A stretch of 64,000 nucleotides of DNA, from assembly GCA_004362315.1 (NCBI GenBank), contig SNWL01000010.1, positions 186,001 to 250,000 of the forward strand, written 5' to 3'. Of the stretch, positions 9,622 through 18,136 are shown piece by piece; position 1 is the first letter of the stretch; every line of letters starts with the position of its first letter. The DNA comes from Mycobacterium sp. BK086 (lineage in GTDB: Bacteria; Actinomycetota; Actinomycetes; Mycobacteriales; Mycobacteriaceae). The notes beneath the pieces were generated by a model. That model worked only from the letters and a program-made list of their open reading frames with translations. It was not told the origin of the DNA and ran no database searches. Made by a program: the position numbers and the translations under genes.

Positions 9622-10107
9622 TTACCGGTGATCAGGAAGGTTGGCGCCCAAATCCATAGCAGCAGAACGTATCCGCTCAACTTTGCCCGACAGGTCATCC
9701 TGAACAGTCGTGATATGCGTCTGCATCCGCGCCAACGCGTCGTCCATACGCGAGACTAGTGCCTGCAGCGATTCCGGGGCGGTTGACCCGACGTCGCGGG
9801 CTTGCGCTTCCGACCGAGCGCGGTCGCGGATCCCCTGGGCGGTGATGCGAGCGTTGCTGGCGGTAGTAGCCGCGTCAGCTGCGGCCAGATCGCCGGACTC
9901 CACTGCGGCGGCGGCCCGCTGCGCGTACACGATGTAGCTTGCGGCGCGCTCGTTCGCTGAATCGACGAGACCACCCTGCCCCTGCTGGGTGACCGGTGAC
10001 ACCGTCGGCAGGACCGTCACGGTCGGGGAGGCGGTGTCCGGGAAGAGGGTGCACGCGGCCGTCAGGATGCGATCCATTTCGGACAGGTATTGCTGCGCCG
10101 CGTCCAT
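9622..10107 (-). CDS. DUF4226-type helical ESX-associated protein
   Basis: A 161-residue, almost entirely helical protein rich in Ala, Arg and Gln. It aligns by eye with the N-terminal ~140 residues of the NlpC/P60 protein at 5730-6758: shared pattern EMDR.L..A..LF, then a long Ala-rich helix, then LQALVSRMDDALARMQ against VQALVSAMDGKLAAMQ. It therefore appears to be a stand-alone version of that export or partner domain. It sits between the EspK-like gene and the toxin gene in the ESX operon. Likely a secreted substrate or substrate partner; function unknown. Confidence 0.65.
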   Translation of the reverse strand: MDAAQQYLSEMDRILTAACTLFPDTASPTVTVLPTVSPVTQQGQGGLVDSANERAASYIVYAQRAAAAVESGDLAAADAATTASNARITAQGIRDRARSEAQARDVGSTAPESLQALVSRMDDALARMQTHITTVQDDLSGKVERIRSAAMDLGANLPDHR

Positions 10108-10168
10108 GAAAGCAGGATAACGACTTTCACGCCGAAAAGCTCACCCTCGCTGGCAGTTCCATCGACTG

Positions 10169-12529
10169 TTAGACGGGGACAGTGTTGAAGGCGAGCAGGA
10201 CGCCGGCAGTGGCTGCCGCGTAGACGATGTCGGCGGTGGAGCCGCCCTCACAACACATCAGTGTTTCCAGCCGACGGCAGTGGACGTACTCGACCTGGTA
10301 GGCCAGCAACTGGCCCGGCTCCTCGATACCGATCAAGCCCGGCCGCTGCGAACTGGCCATCAAACGCTGCCCGTCATATTCGTTCCGCAGCCCCGCCCAC
10401 TCGTCTGCTGACGGCCAGCGCTGCGAAATCAAGCTGCGGGCAATGGATTGCGCGATCCCCGACAGCTCCGGACCGCCATCAAAGCTCACCTGCTGGATGA
10501 CCTGGCGCAGATACGCACTCACCGCAGCGGCCTCCCCGCGCTCCAGATCGTGGAATAGCGCCGGCTCGACGGTCTCCAGCCGGTGCGATCGGTTACGCGT
10601 CAAGTTCGATGCTTGTGCCTCGAGCGGATTGCCGCTCGGTGCGACGCCGACAGCCACGTCCGGGGTGGCGTCGGTGACGACGTCGGAGTCCTGCGGCCAG
10701 GTGGTGGCGATCGCCGAAACGACATCACCGCGGGCTTGAATGGCGCGCAGCACCGTCTCGGCCGGATTGGTCCAGCCGAACCAGCGCGCGTCGAACGCGG
10801 GATCGTGGCCGGCTGCCAGCACCATGGCGCGCGGGATGAAGACATCCTGGGGAATGTAGGAGGCGCCTTCGTTGGTGGCCACCCACATCTCGGGCAACCC
10901 CGATGCTCCCCGCGCCACCGCCACGGCCCAGTGCAGCACCGGATATCCGACACTCGACGCCGCCGCGAGGTCGGCCAGTGCGGCGCGCGCCGACTCCAAG
11001 TCCGACATCGACACGTCGCGGCTCACTCGCTTGGGAGTCGGATCGGCCACTGCAGGAACGAAACCCGCGGCAGCTGCCCCCGCGCCCCCAAGACCCGATG
11101 CCGGGGATGTCGACGGCGGAGGAAGCGACGGTGCCGCCGACCCACCGCCGGCAGCCGCCGCTGGTGCAGGCGGCATGACCGAGCCATACGACGTCATCGG
11201 ACTCGCCGGAGCACTCCCTCCCGCAGCCGTAGACGTGCCACCAGACGATCCTGACGAGGCCGACGCCGCCAGCGGTCCGGCAGCTGCGGCCGGTGCCGCT
11301 GACACCGGTGTCGAACCGGGTCCAGGTGGCGCTGCCAGCGGCCCCGGCGGCGCCTGGGGTGGTACGGAAGGGAATCCACTCGCGGCTTGGGCGCCCGCGG
11401 CCAGTCCCTTCCCGAAATTTTCGCCGAAAGCCGATGACAGCGCTTTCGAGGCCTGCTGCGGAAAAGCGCCAGGGTTGGACGCTGACGCCGATTGCGAAAG
11501 ACTGCTTGCCATAGACGATCCCGGATTGCCAACAAGCCCCGACAGCGAACCGAGGCCACCACCTGCGCTGCTCAACGGCGAACCGCTCCCCCCGCCAGCC
11601 GAGGGCAGCGACGGCAAGGAAGGGAGCGAAGGCTTGCTTTCGCCGCTGGGGACTCTGGCCGGAATATGCCGACCGCCTATTGGAGCATCGAGCCCGGGCG
11701 TTCCGAACTCGGCAGGAACGCCCGGTGTCTCGCCGGGGGTCGGCTTATCGCGGCCTCCTGGTTGAGTGGCTTGGGTTTCCGGGTCACCGCCAGCGGGTTG
11801 GTCACCGCTGGGACCTGGCTTACTTCGACCACCGCCGTCGCCATCTCCTTTTCCGGTTACAGGGCTCTGCGGCAACGGGACTGTATTCACGAAACTCTTG
11901 ATCTCGTCACCGACGAAACCAGTTAGCTCTGTTGAATATTGCTGGATCAAGGTGCGGTATCGAGGAAGGACGTCGCTGAAGATAACCGGCTCGCCCTTGT
12001 TCGATCGGAGCTTCTCTTCGATCTCCCGGTGGGCACTGTCGTGCGCGTCCCGCATCTTCGTCTTGATCCGCCCGACGCTGTCGCCCAATCTCGCAAATCC
12101 GGCACCACTTGTTTGGAGGGCTTCGGATAGGCGGCTGTGCAAGACGTATTCGGCGCGGTAGTGCTCTTGGGCCGCCTCTGCGCCAGATCCATCCGTCCAG
12201 TACGCGTCGAACACCTCATCTGTTTTCGCTAAAGCATTTGTGGCAGCGGCACTATGCTCGTGTCCGAGCCGCGTCAATCGATTGCCTACGTCGCGCAACG
12301 CGGATTCGGACTCCGTGGGCCACACGCCACCGATCAGAGTCTCAGTGAACAGGCGCTGCGGCCTAGGCACGTCTACGCTCGAGGATGGCAGATCCGGGGC
12401 GACGGGATCAGCAGCACCGAACATGTCAAGCATCTGCTGAGCCACGATTGATCGCGAAGGATCAGGACGACCTGCGCCTTGAAAGGTGCCCGGAGCCGCA
12501 TCGCTGGATGTGGCAGAGATGTTGACCAT
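10169..12529 (-). CDS. EspK-like ESX-1 secretion-associated protein
   Basis: A 786-residue protein with a helical N-terminal region holding a WxxG turn (Trp111), a low-complexity Pro/Gly/Ser/Ala-rich middle (about 235-500) and a globular C-terminus. The C-terminal domain matches EspK in order: an Ala-rich helix, a strand HWAVAVARG, then VATNEGASYIPQDVFIP and an LAAGHDP segment. In ESX-1, EspK acts as a chaperone-like partner of EspB, and EspB-like genes are present in this window (14471 and 40607). I place the start at the ATG at 12529 because it forms TAATG with the stop of the upstream gene; a start 6 codons further upstream is less likely. Confidence 0.75.
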   Translation of the reverse strand: MVNISATSSDAAPGTFQGAGRPDPSRSIVAQQMLDMFGAADPVAPDLPSSSVDVPRPQRLFTETLIGGVWPTESESALRDVGNRLTRLGHEHSAAATNALAKTDEVFDAYWTDGSGAEAAQEHYRAEYVLHSRLSEALQTSGAGFARLGDSVGRIKTKMRDAHDSAHREIEEKLRSNKGEPVIFSDVLPRYRTLIQQYSTELTGFVGDEIKSFVNTVPLPQSPVTGKGDGDGGGRSKPGPSGDQPAGGDPETQATQPGGRDKPTPGETPGVPAEFGTPGLDAPIGGRHIPARVPSGESKPSLPSLPSLPSAGGGSGSPLSSAGGGLGSLSGLVGNPGSSMASSLSQSASASNPGAFPQQASKALSSAFGENFGKGLAAGAQAASGFPSVPPQAPPGPLAAPPGPGSTPVSAAPAAAAGPLAASASSGSSGGTSTAAGGSAPASPMTSYGSVMPPAPAAAAGGGSAAPSLPPPSTSPASGLGGAGAAAAGFVPAVADPTPKRVSRDVSMSDLESARAALADLAAASSVGYPVLHWAVAVARGASGLPEMWVATNEGASYIPQDVFIPRAMVLAAGHDPAFDARWFGWTNPAETVLRAIQARGDVVSAIATTWPQDSDVVTDATPDVAVGVAPSGNPLEAQASNLTRNRSHRLETVEPALFHDLERGEAAAVSAYLRQVIQQVSFDGGPELSGIAQSIARSLISQRWPSADEWAGLRNEYDGQRLMASSQRPGLIGIEEPGQLLAYQVEYVHCRRLETLMCCEGGSTADIVYAAATAGVLLAFNTVPV

Positions 12530-13188
12530 TAGCGTGGCAAACCGCACGCATCTGCGAAGCGGTCAGTGGCAGCGTTCGATGCATCATTGAGCCGAACCAG
12601 CTCTTCGGTCGAAGCGTGACCTGTTGCGCCCGCGACGAGGTTCAATTGGCCAGCAATGAATGATCGCGCGGTATTTGCAACATCATCGGGAACTTGGGAT
12701 GTGATTGAGTTCTGAACCAAAGCGGCGCTATTAATCGTCCGAAGCACGACGGGGAAGTTGAGTGCGCCATCAGTTGCGATGGGCCCCTGCGAGTCAGCGC
12801 CCCGTGTAGCGGCGTCAAAGGCTTGACAGAGTTGGGATTTCGCGGCCACACCCTCGCCGCTCGCGACTGGGGCACTTGACTGTGGTGAGGGAGACGACGT
12901 CGACGCGACTGGCGACTGAGCCGAACCGCGATCGCCTGCAATGGCATACGTGGTGGCAGCCGTCGCTGCCACCGCCACGATCACGATTCCGGTGAACGCA
13001 GCCAACAATCCCCACGGCTTTCCGCTGGGTCGGCCAGGTGGAGGTCCGAAGGCACTGGGTTGGACCGGCGGACCACCGGGCGACACCGGGCCACCGCCAA
13101 CGGGCGCACCTGGGTGGTGCGGCATGGACGACGATGGCGGCGGCTGCGGCGGACCGTCCTGTGGGCCCCAGGGAGACGTCGTCGTCAC
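12529..13188 (-). CDS. Pro-rich single-pass membrane protein of the ESX locus
   Basis: A 219-residue protein: a Pro/Gly-rich cytoplasmic segment (1-58), one membrane helix (about 59-85), a Ser/Pro-rich linker, and an extracytoplasmic domain of about 110 residues with two Cys (in SQLCQAF and ADACGLP) that could form a disulfide. The layout is common among mycobacterial membrane-anchored proteins of unknown function. It ends in TAATG with the EspK-like gene and starts 10 nt after the 90-residue gene, so it belongs to the same operon. Role unknown; possibly an envelope partner of the ESX machinery. Confidence 0.75.
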   Translation of the reverse strand: MTTTSPWGPQDGPPQPPPSSSMPHHPGAPVGGGPVSPGGPPVQPSAFGPPPGRPSGKPWGLLAAFTGIVIVAVAATAATTYAIAGDRGSAQSPVASTSSPSPQSSAPVASGEGVAAKSQLCQAFDAATRGADSQGPIATDGALNFPVVLRTINSAALVQNSITSQVPDDVANTARSFIAGQLNLVAGATGHASTEELVRLNDASNAATDRFADACGLPR

Positions 13189-13198
13189 GGCTTCCTCC

Positions 13199-13471
13199 TC
13201 AGGAAGACAGAATCGTTTGACCGGTCTGTTCGGTGTTTTGCATCGTCGCTACGCTCGTCGCGGCCTGGGTCATCCCCGTAGCCACCCTCTCCGACAGATC
13301 CGCGGTGTAACCGGCGAGCACCGCTTCGACCAGGGCGCTGTAACCGCTGACGTAGTTGCCGACCGGCAGCACCGGAAGGCCGCTGGCCAACACCTGGGCA
13401 CGGAGCTGCCCGGCACTGGTCAGCCCGGCGCTCGTCGACTCGGGCTCCATCGCAAACTCAGCTGGCGCCAT
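13199..13471 (-). CDS. EspC-size small helical ESX-associated protein
   Basis: A 90-residue, predominantly helical and Ala/Thr-rich protein without signal peptide or membrane segment. Size, hairpin-like helix pattern and position at the head of the ESX substrate operon resemble EspC/EspF-type (DUF2580) proteins. I do not see a clear YxxxD/E export motif. The downstream membrane-protein gene starts 10 nt later. The EspC-like label is tentative. Confidence 0.55.
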   Translation of the reverse strand: MAPAEFAMEPESTSAGLTSAGQLRAQVLASGLPVLPVGNYVSGYSALVEAVLAGYTADLSERVATGMTQAATSVATMQNTEQTGQTILSS

Positions 13472-13633
13472 TCTGCGATCCTAACCGCGCTGGCCCACCC
13501 GTTGCACCGCCAAAATCGCCCGAAACCCCGCAAACCGCGTCCCGTCGGTCGGCGCCAGCCAGCGCGTCAAGACGACCCACCTGCACCATCCGGCATTGTC
13601 GTTCCCACCTCGGCCAAAGCGTTTGCCACAGTG

Positions 13634-14317
13634 TCAATTTAGGAGGGCCGCCAGCCGCGGATCGTCGACCCAGCGATCGCCGAGCACCGCGGTGGCCGTC
13701 CACAGACAAAGTGCGGGGGCCGGCGGTCCGACCAAACGCAGCGGTAGCTGGTCCGTGCCGAAGCCCATCGTCAACGACCACCGCTCGAGGTCGGGATGAA
13801 AGTCGCTGACCAAGTCGTACGAGAAGCTGTCCCATCCCACGGGCGTACTGCACAGCACCCGAAACGATGTGGCGACGACGCGGGTGGTGCGCGCGTCCCG
13901 CCACCGCGGAACGGCGTCACGGCGAGCAGCCACCTTGCGGTGATGGTTGACCGCCGCGCTGGCCACAACGCTTCCTACGAGCAGCGCAGGCCGGCCCAGC
14001 GCAATCCACGTTGTTGTGTCGTACCGCCCGTCACCCCCGAACAGCCGCGAACACACCATGTCAGCCGACAACACAACGGCCTCCTTGTCGTCGAGAACCG
14101 GACCCCACAGCTCGATCTCCGGCGGCTCAACACCGCGGGCGTACCGCTGGGCGCTGGCACAGGCATAATTCCACCACTGTCGCCACAGGTCGTCGGGTCC
14201 CGACGCGAGCGGGTTGGCGCTGCCACAACGCAATGGGTCAGGTAAGCGCCCGCCCGTTACGGCGGGAAGGGTGTTGCGACCCGGGCCGACAGTCCAGGCC
14301 TTCGATGACGCGGGCAT
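13634..14317 (-). CDS. Hypothetical protein, 227 aa, upstream of the ESX substrate operon
   Basis: A soluble 227-residue protein rich in Trp and Arg (for example DDLWRQWWNYACAS and RVVATSFRVLC). I do not recognise a family and see no signal peptide; a short hydrophobic stretch near ALLVGSVVASAAV may be a buried helix. It is transcribed in the same direction as the ESX genes and is separated by about 160 nt from the next one. It is divergent from the EspB-like gene at 14471. Confidence 0.65.
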   Translation of the reverse strand: MPASSKAWTVGPGRNTLPAVTGGRLPDPLRCGSANPLASGPDDLWRQWWNYACASAQRYARGVEPPEIELWGPVLDDKEAVVLSADMVCSRLFGGDGRYDTTTWIALGRPALLVGSVVASAAVNHHRKVAARRDAVPRWRDARTTRVVATSFRVLCSTPVGWDSFSYDLVSDFHPDLERWSLTMGFGTDQLPLRLVGPPAPALCLWTATAVLGDRWVDDPRLAALLN

Positions 14318-14470
14318 GACGCAAGTATCTCGGCCCCCACTGACACTCAGCTACGGCCAAATCGTCCACTCCCAGAAATTGCCGCAGTCCTGCGTCCGAA
14401 CGCGCGCTTAGGCTCACATCAACCTGGCGTCCAACGACGCAACCCTCATCCGGCTACAGGCGAGGAACTC

Positions 14471-15844
14471 GTGGTCTATCTCAATATCAGCCCAGACGAG
14501 GTGATCGAAGCCGCCCAACAACTACGGTCGGCGCCGTCGGACAACCAGCTGACAGCACCTGCGGTCATACCGGTGGCGCACGACCCCGTATCCATCGCCA
14601 TCGCGAGCACCGTCGCTGCCCGCATCAATGCCATCGGTGCCCTCAGTGCCTTTGCCGCCGCAATCAGCGCCGCCCGCGCCGCCATGCTGAACGACAGCGC
14701 CGCAACGTATCTCGACCTCGACACGGCAGGGCAAACCGTGCTCGGCGGGAGCGGCTCGGTCGAGCCACTTCCCGCACCGACCACCGTCGATCTCCCTAGC
14801 GCAATCCCTCCTGCGGTGCAGCCCCCGGTCGTGGAAACCGTCCCGGGTGACGGTCATGCCATCGCCACGCTCGTCCACAACGGCGACACCTCCGGCATGA
14901 TCGCCGCAGCCGACTGGCTCACCAGCCACGCGACCACCCTCGACGACACGGTAGCCGCAACAAACGGCGTCGCATGGCAACTCAACGCGGTATGGCCCTC
15001 GGACTCAGGACAGGTAGCCGCCGACCGCATCGCCGAACTTGCCACCTGGTACACCACCCACGCCGCGCACGCCCGCGCCGCCGCCACTGCGATCGACACC
15101 CACCTGCAGCACTACCGCACGGCAGTCGCTGCGATACCACGCCCAGAACAGTTCGACGACAACAAATCTCGACTCGAGGCTGCAATCCGCGCCAACAACA
15201 GCCCGGGCGGCCTCGGCCGCTACAGCGGCGTCATCGCCGCGCTGCGGTCCCAACGGACCCAACTCCATGCCGACGCTCTCGCCGGATTCAGCGCCTACCA
15301 AGTCTCTGCCGCAGAACCCGCTCTGGTCGGCGATCCACTGACCGCGCCAACACATCCCGACGGTATCCAAGCCACTAGCTACGACATGCCGCTGGCCCCC
15401 GCCGACCAGAAACCACACGGCCAGGATCCCCGGTACTGGATCGACCTCGACCGCATCATCCCTGTGCCACCCGGACAGGTCGCCCCGTACGGCACCATCC
15501 CGATCGGGCCGGGGCTCTACTACCCCGACCCCAACTTCCCCAGCGCCTCAGCGCCGCCGGAGGCCAAACATCCCCTCGACATCGCTGACATCACCCACCC
15601 GGGTGCGGGCGCCCTCGGGCCGCACGGCTACCAACAACTGGCACCGAACGTATGGGCCCCCGATCCCACCAGCGGCTACCAGCCGGTGCCGTCATGGGCG
15701 CCCCAACAACCTATCGACGTGCGCGACATCCTCCACCCGCCGGCAGGTCAGCTGCCTCCGTGGGGATACGTCGAGTACCTGCCCGGCTGGTATGCCCCCG
15801 GTCCCGCGCTCACCAACACCCCGCCGAGCCCGGCGCCACGCTAA
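14471..15844 (+). CDS. EspB-like fused PE-PPE-type ESX substrate
   Basis: A 457-residue protein. Residues 1-95 form a PE-like helical hairpin ending in an ESX export motif YxxxD (Tyr80-LDL-Asp84). Residues about 125-260 form a PPE-like helical bundle with the turn Trp in NAVWPS (Trp175). A Pro-rich tail with repeated units of the type D(I/V)xDIxHPxAGxLxPxGY (about 365-445) follows. It aligns with the EspB-like protein at 40607-42178: IPRPEQFDDNKSRLEAA against IPAPQVFDDLEARIAAA, with YxxxD and Trp in the same positions. The start is GTG with GAGGA upstream. Its role is an exported ESX substrate; EspB proteins oligomerise outside the membrane. Confidence 0.75.
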   Translation: MVYLNISPDEVIEAAQQLRSAPSDNQLTAPAVIPVAHDPVSIAIASTVAARINAIGALSAFAAAISAARAAMLNDSAATYLDLDTAGQTVLGGSGSVEPLPAPTTVDLPSAIPPAVQPPVVETVPGDGHAIATLVHNGDTSGMIAAADWLTSHATTLDDTVAATNGVAWQLNAVWPSDSGQVAADRIAELATWYTTHAAHARAAATAIDTHLQHYRTAVAAIPRPEQFDDNKSRLEAAIRANNSPGGLGRYSGVIAALRSQRTQLHADALAGFSAYQVSAAEPALVGDPLTAPTHPDGIQATSYDMPLAPADQKPHGQDPRYWIDLDRIIPVPPGQVAPYGTIPIGPGLYYPDPNFPSASAPPEAKHPLDIADITHPGAGALGPHGYQQLAPNVWAPDPTSGYQPVPSWAPQQPIDVRDILHPPAGQLPPWGYVEYLPGWYAPGPALTNTPPSPAPR

Positions 15845-15877
15845 TTGGCCCTGCATCCGACGGCTCAGGCGCTCACC

Positions 15878-16360
15878 TCAAGCGATGGGTGCGCGCAAGT
15901 CGACCAGCAGCTGAATCGCCACCCCGCGCTCGGCGTCATCCAGCCACGGAAGGACCGTGACGATCGCCTCCTCGGCCTCCTTCGCTGACCGGGTGATCTC
16001 GGCCAGCAGTGCCTTCTGGGCATCACCCGCCATACCCTCCCGGATTCGGGCGAAAGTAGCCTTCAGCGACACAACCTGACGGGCGGCCCAAAATCGGTCG
16101 GATTCCGGTGGCTCGCTTGGCTTTGCCTGCTCAACGGTCGGTACACCGCCAGCCAGGATGGCGTCGATGCTGCCGGACTCCCACTGCAGCACCTGCTCCA
16201 GATTTCGGCGGCTGCGTGGGCGGAGCCGGCCGGCGCGGTTGTTCTCCACCATGCGAAGGGTTTCCACCGAGGGGCCGCCGCGCTCCACGACGTCAGGTTG
16301 CGTAAGCCCGAGCTCTTTTCGGCGCTTACGCACCTCCAGTGCCAGCTGCTCCCACGACAT
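15878..16360 (-). CDS. Xre-family transcriptional regulator
   Basis: A 160-residue regulator with an N-terminal helix-turn-helix of Xre type (RKRRKELGLTQPDVVERGG...LRMVENN, residues about 10-50) followed by a helical C-terminal half. I prefer the ATG at 16360; an upstream GTG at 16411 would add 17 residues. Just upstream of 16360 lie half-sites ACCGGTAAT (16385) and ACCGGCAAT (16415). They match the two palindromes before the WhiB-like gene at 16661, which suggests autoregulation and control of that gene. Confidence 0.8.
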   Translation of the reverse strand: MSWEQLALEVRKRRKELGLTQPDVVERGGPSVETLRMVENNRAGRLRPRSRRNLEQVLQWESGSIDAILAGGVPTVEQAKPSEPPESDRFWAARQVVSLKATFARIREGMAGDAQKALLAEITRSAKEAEEAIVTVLPWLDDAERGVAIQLLVDLRAPIA

Positions 16361-16384
16361 AGTGTTCTCATTCTGCCTGACGAA

Positions 16385-16423
16385 CCGGTAATCAACCGCA
16401 CTCGACCCCACAAAACCGGCAAT
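16385..16423. promoter_or_regulatory. Half-sites of the ACCGGTAAT operator before the Xre gene
   Basis: ACCGGTAAT at 16385-16393 and the near-copy ACCGGCAAT at 16415-16423 lie 25-60 nt upstream of the Xre start at 16360. They match one half of the 16-nt palindromes at 16581 and 16602. Their position suggests autoregulation. Confidence 0.45.
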
Positions 16424-16580
16424 TTAGGGCGCATGTAGACACCAAAAGGCAACGCACGGAGCGATGCGGCTCCGGCCCTCCGCCATGGGTTCTCAAGATT
16501 CCGACATCAAAGCCCGTCTGCAGTACCCGTTTCCGCCCGCAAGACTAGCGCGAGACATGACGGTGGAACACTGCTAGTCT

Positions 16581-16617
16581 ACCGGTAATTACCGGTTATA
16601 GAACGGTAATTACCGGT
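16581..16617. promoter_or_regulatory. Tandem 16-bp palindromic operators upstream of whiB-like gene
   Basis: ACCGGTAATTACCGGT at 16581-16596 is a perfect palindrome. AACGGTAATTACCGGT at 16602-16617 differs in one base. Their centres are 21 bp apart, about two helical turns, so bound dimers would sit on the same DNA face. They end about 44 nt before the GTG start at 16661. The likely binder is the adjacent Xre protein or the WhiB-like protein itself. Confidence 0.75.
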
Positions 16618-16660
16618 TTGGTGCGAGACGCGACCTCGTGCTCCAGATGAAGGGAACCAC

Positions 16661-17071
16661 GTGACTACGACAAATCAGGGTGCTCGCCTCGGTGTCAGTG
16701 ACCTGCAGCGGATGCTGGCCCCGGACCGCCGGCGATTGTTTGAGACGGACGTTGAAACCCCCTGCCGTACAGACGATCCACTGCAGCGCGAACTGTGGTT
16801 CTCGCCGTTTCGTGACCGAGAGCGTGCTGCTTACCAGTGCTTGGACTGCCCGTTTCTGGGCCGGTGCGGATATAACGCGGTGGTCAGCCGCGCCACCCAC
16901 GGGGTGTGGGGCGGAGAGGTCCTGCCTGGCGACTACACCGAGGAGCTGTTGCCGATCTACCAACGCCTGCTCGACCAATTCGCGGAGCGACAGGAGGTAG
17001 AGCTCGGTGGTGCTCCAGCGCCCCCGATGCCCGATCTGGCTTCAGTTCGTCGGCGTCGTCGCGCAGCGTAA
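16661..17071 (+). CDS. WhiB-like Fe-S transcription factor
   Basis: A 136-residue WhiB-family protein, an actinobacterial 4Fe-4S DNA-binding regulator. The four cluster ligands are Cys35 and the C-x2-C-x5-C set Cys60, Cys63, Cys69 (YQCLDCPFLGRC). The conserved turn HGVWGGEVLPG follows at about 79-89. The start is GTG with AAGGG 6-7 nt upstream. The C-terminus is basic (VRRRRRAA), which is usual for the DNA-contacting tail. It has its own tandem palindromic operators upstream. Confidence 0.92.
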   Translation: MTTTNQGARLGVSDLQRMLAPDRRRLFETDVETPCRTDDPLQRELWFSPFRDRERAAYQCLDCPFLGRCGYNAVVSRATHGVWGGEVLPGDYTEELLPIYQRLLDQFAERQEVELGGAPAPPMPDLASVRRRRRAA

Positions 17072-17374
17072 TCACCGCGCTGATAACCGGGAAGCCTCCG
17101 CGGCCAGCGCGGTTGAAAGTCTCCGGGAAAGCAGTTCGGCGGACGGCACGAGTGCACACTCGGCTGTCGTCGCTTGACTTTCTAGATGCGAACGCGACGA
17201 AATGCACCGACCCGGGCGTTTGTCGCGGCAAGCTCTGGCAGTTCCCCATCATCACCCCAGGTCAGAGTGGTTGGTTCTGATGGCCGGCCCAAGTCTCCTC
17301 AAAGCGTGGCGGCGATTCTTGCGCGATTCATTCGAAGCTTCCGAAAGGCCTCAAAATAGACGCGGCGGGCCGGA
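17072..17374. other. Intergenic region
   Basis: About 300 nt between the 3' ends of the WhiB-like gene and the convergent channel gene. Short open frames have no recognisable product. I see no strong terminator or repeat. Confidence 0.4.
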
Positions 17375-17863
17375 TCACTTGTCCGAGGCAGACAGAAACC
17401 GCTGGAGCGCAACACCCAAAGCGGCTGCGATCAGGAATAGGCTCAAGACCATCTGCACGGTCACCACCATCCGCGCCGCAGCGCTGACCGGGTGGATGTC
17501 ACCCATGCCGGTTGTCGTGGCGGTGCTGATGGTGAAATACACCGCATCGACTTTCGACAGCGGAGGCGCAAACGCCTCGCTGGATTGGGCGGAGAGCGTG
17601 GCATACCAGCACGCAAATGCGCCCTCGGTGAACGATATGAATGCAATCACCTCGAACGCTGTCCGCGCCGCTGAGTTGCCAGCCTTTGGGCCCACGTATA
17701 CCGCGCCAATCACCGCAACCAAGCCGACAACCGCGACCGCTCCCATCAAGCCCCAATTGAGACCGAACGGCGGCGTCCAAACGGCCAACATCCCCCAGGG
17801 GAAAGCTCCAACGAAAAATATGGCGACAAACCAGGGCCGGGGCATCAGCGATTTCCACGACAT
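17375..17863 (-). CDS. Small potassium-channel-like membrane protein
   Basis: A protein of about 162 residues with three hydrophobic helices, then a pore-loop signature and a last helix. The pore region reads YFTISTATTTGMGDIHP, where TTTGMGD takes the place of the K+ selectivity filter TVGYGD, and LFLIAAALGVAL forms the final helix. This fits the Ion_trans_2 two-TM pore domain with two extra N-terminal helices. Met replaces Tyr of the filter, so conduction or selectivity may differ. I chose the ATG at 17863; a TTG 7 codons upstream is possible. No regulatory domain is present. Confidence 0.75.
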   Translation of the reverse strand: MSWKSLMPRPWFVAIFFVGAFPWGMLAVWTPPFGLNWGLMGAVAVVGLVAVIGAVYVGPKAGNSAARTAFEVIAFISFTEGAFACWYATLSAQSSEAFAPPLSKVDAVYFTISTATTTGMGDIHPVSAAARMVVTVQMVLSLFLIAAALGVALQRFLSASDK

Positions 17864-18136
17864 GGCGAGCAGGGTACGGCCCAAATCGAAGCATGCGGAT
17901 GAACCCGGTCGGCGCGTTCGCGCTTCAGGCAGCGTTCATCGGCAACTGCCACGTCACTCACTTGGCGAAGCGACGCCATATCCCGCGCCCCATCCATGAC
18001 AAGGGAGCCAAGCCCGCCGCTTGTACATCGGACAGCACTCGGCAGATGCCCGTAGGCGCAAGTCTGCATCCGATTGCGTCCAACGGGTCGGCGGGTTTGC
18101 ACAATCCTGTCGGCTCCCTCAGGCAGGATGTTGGCC

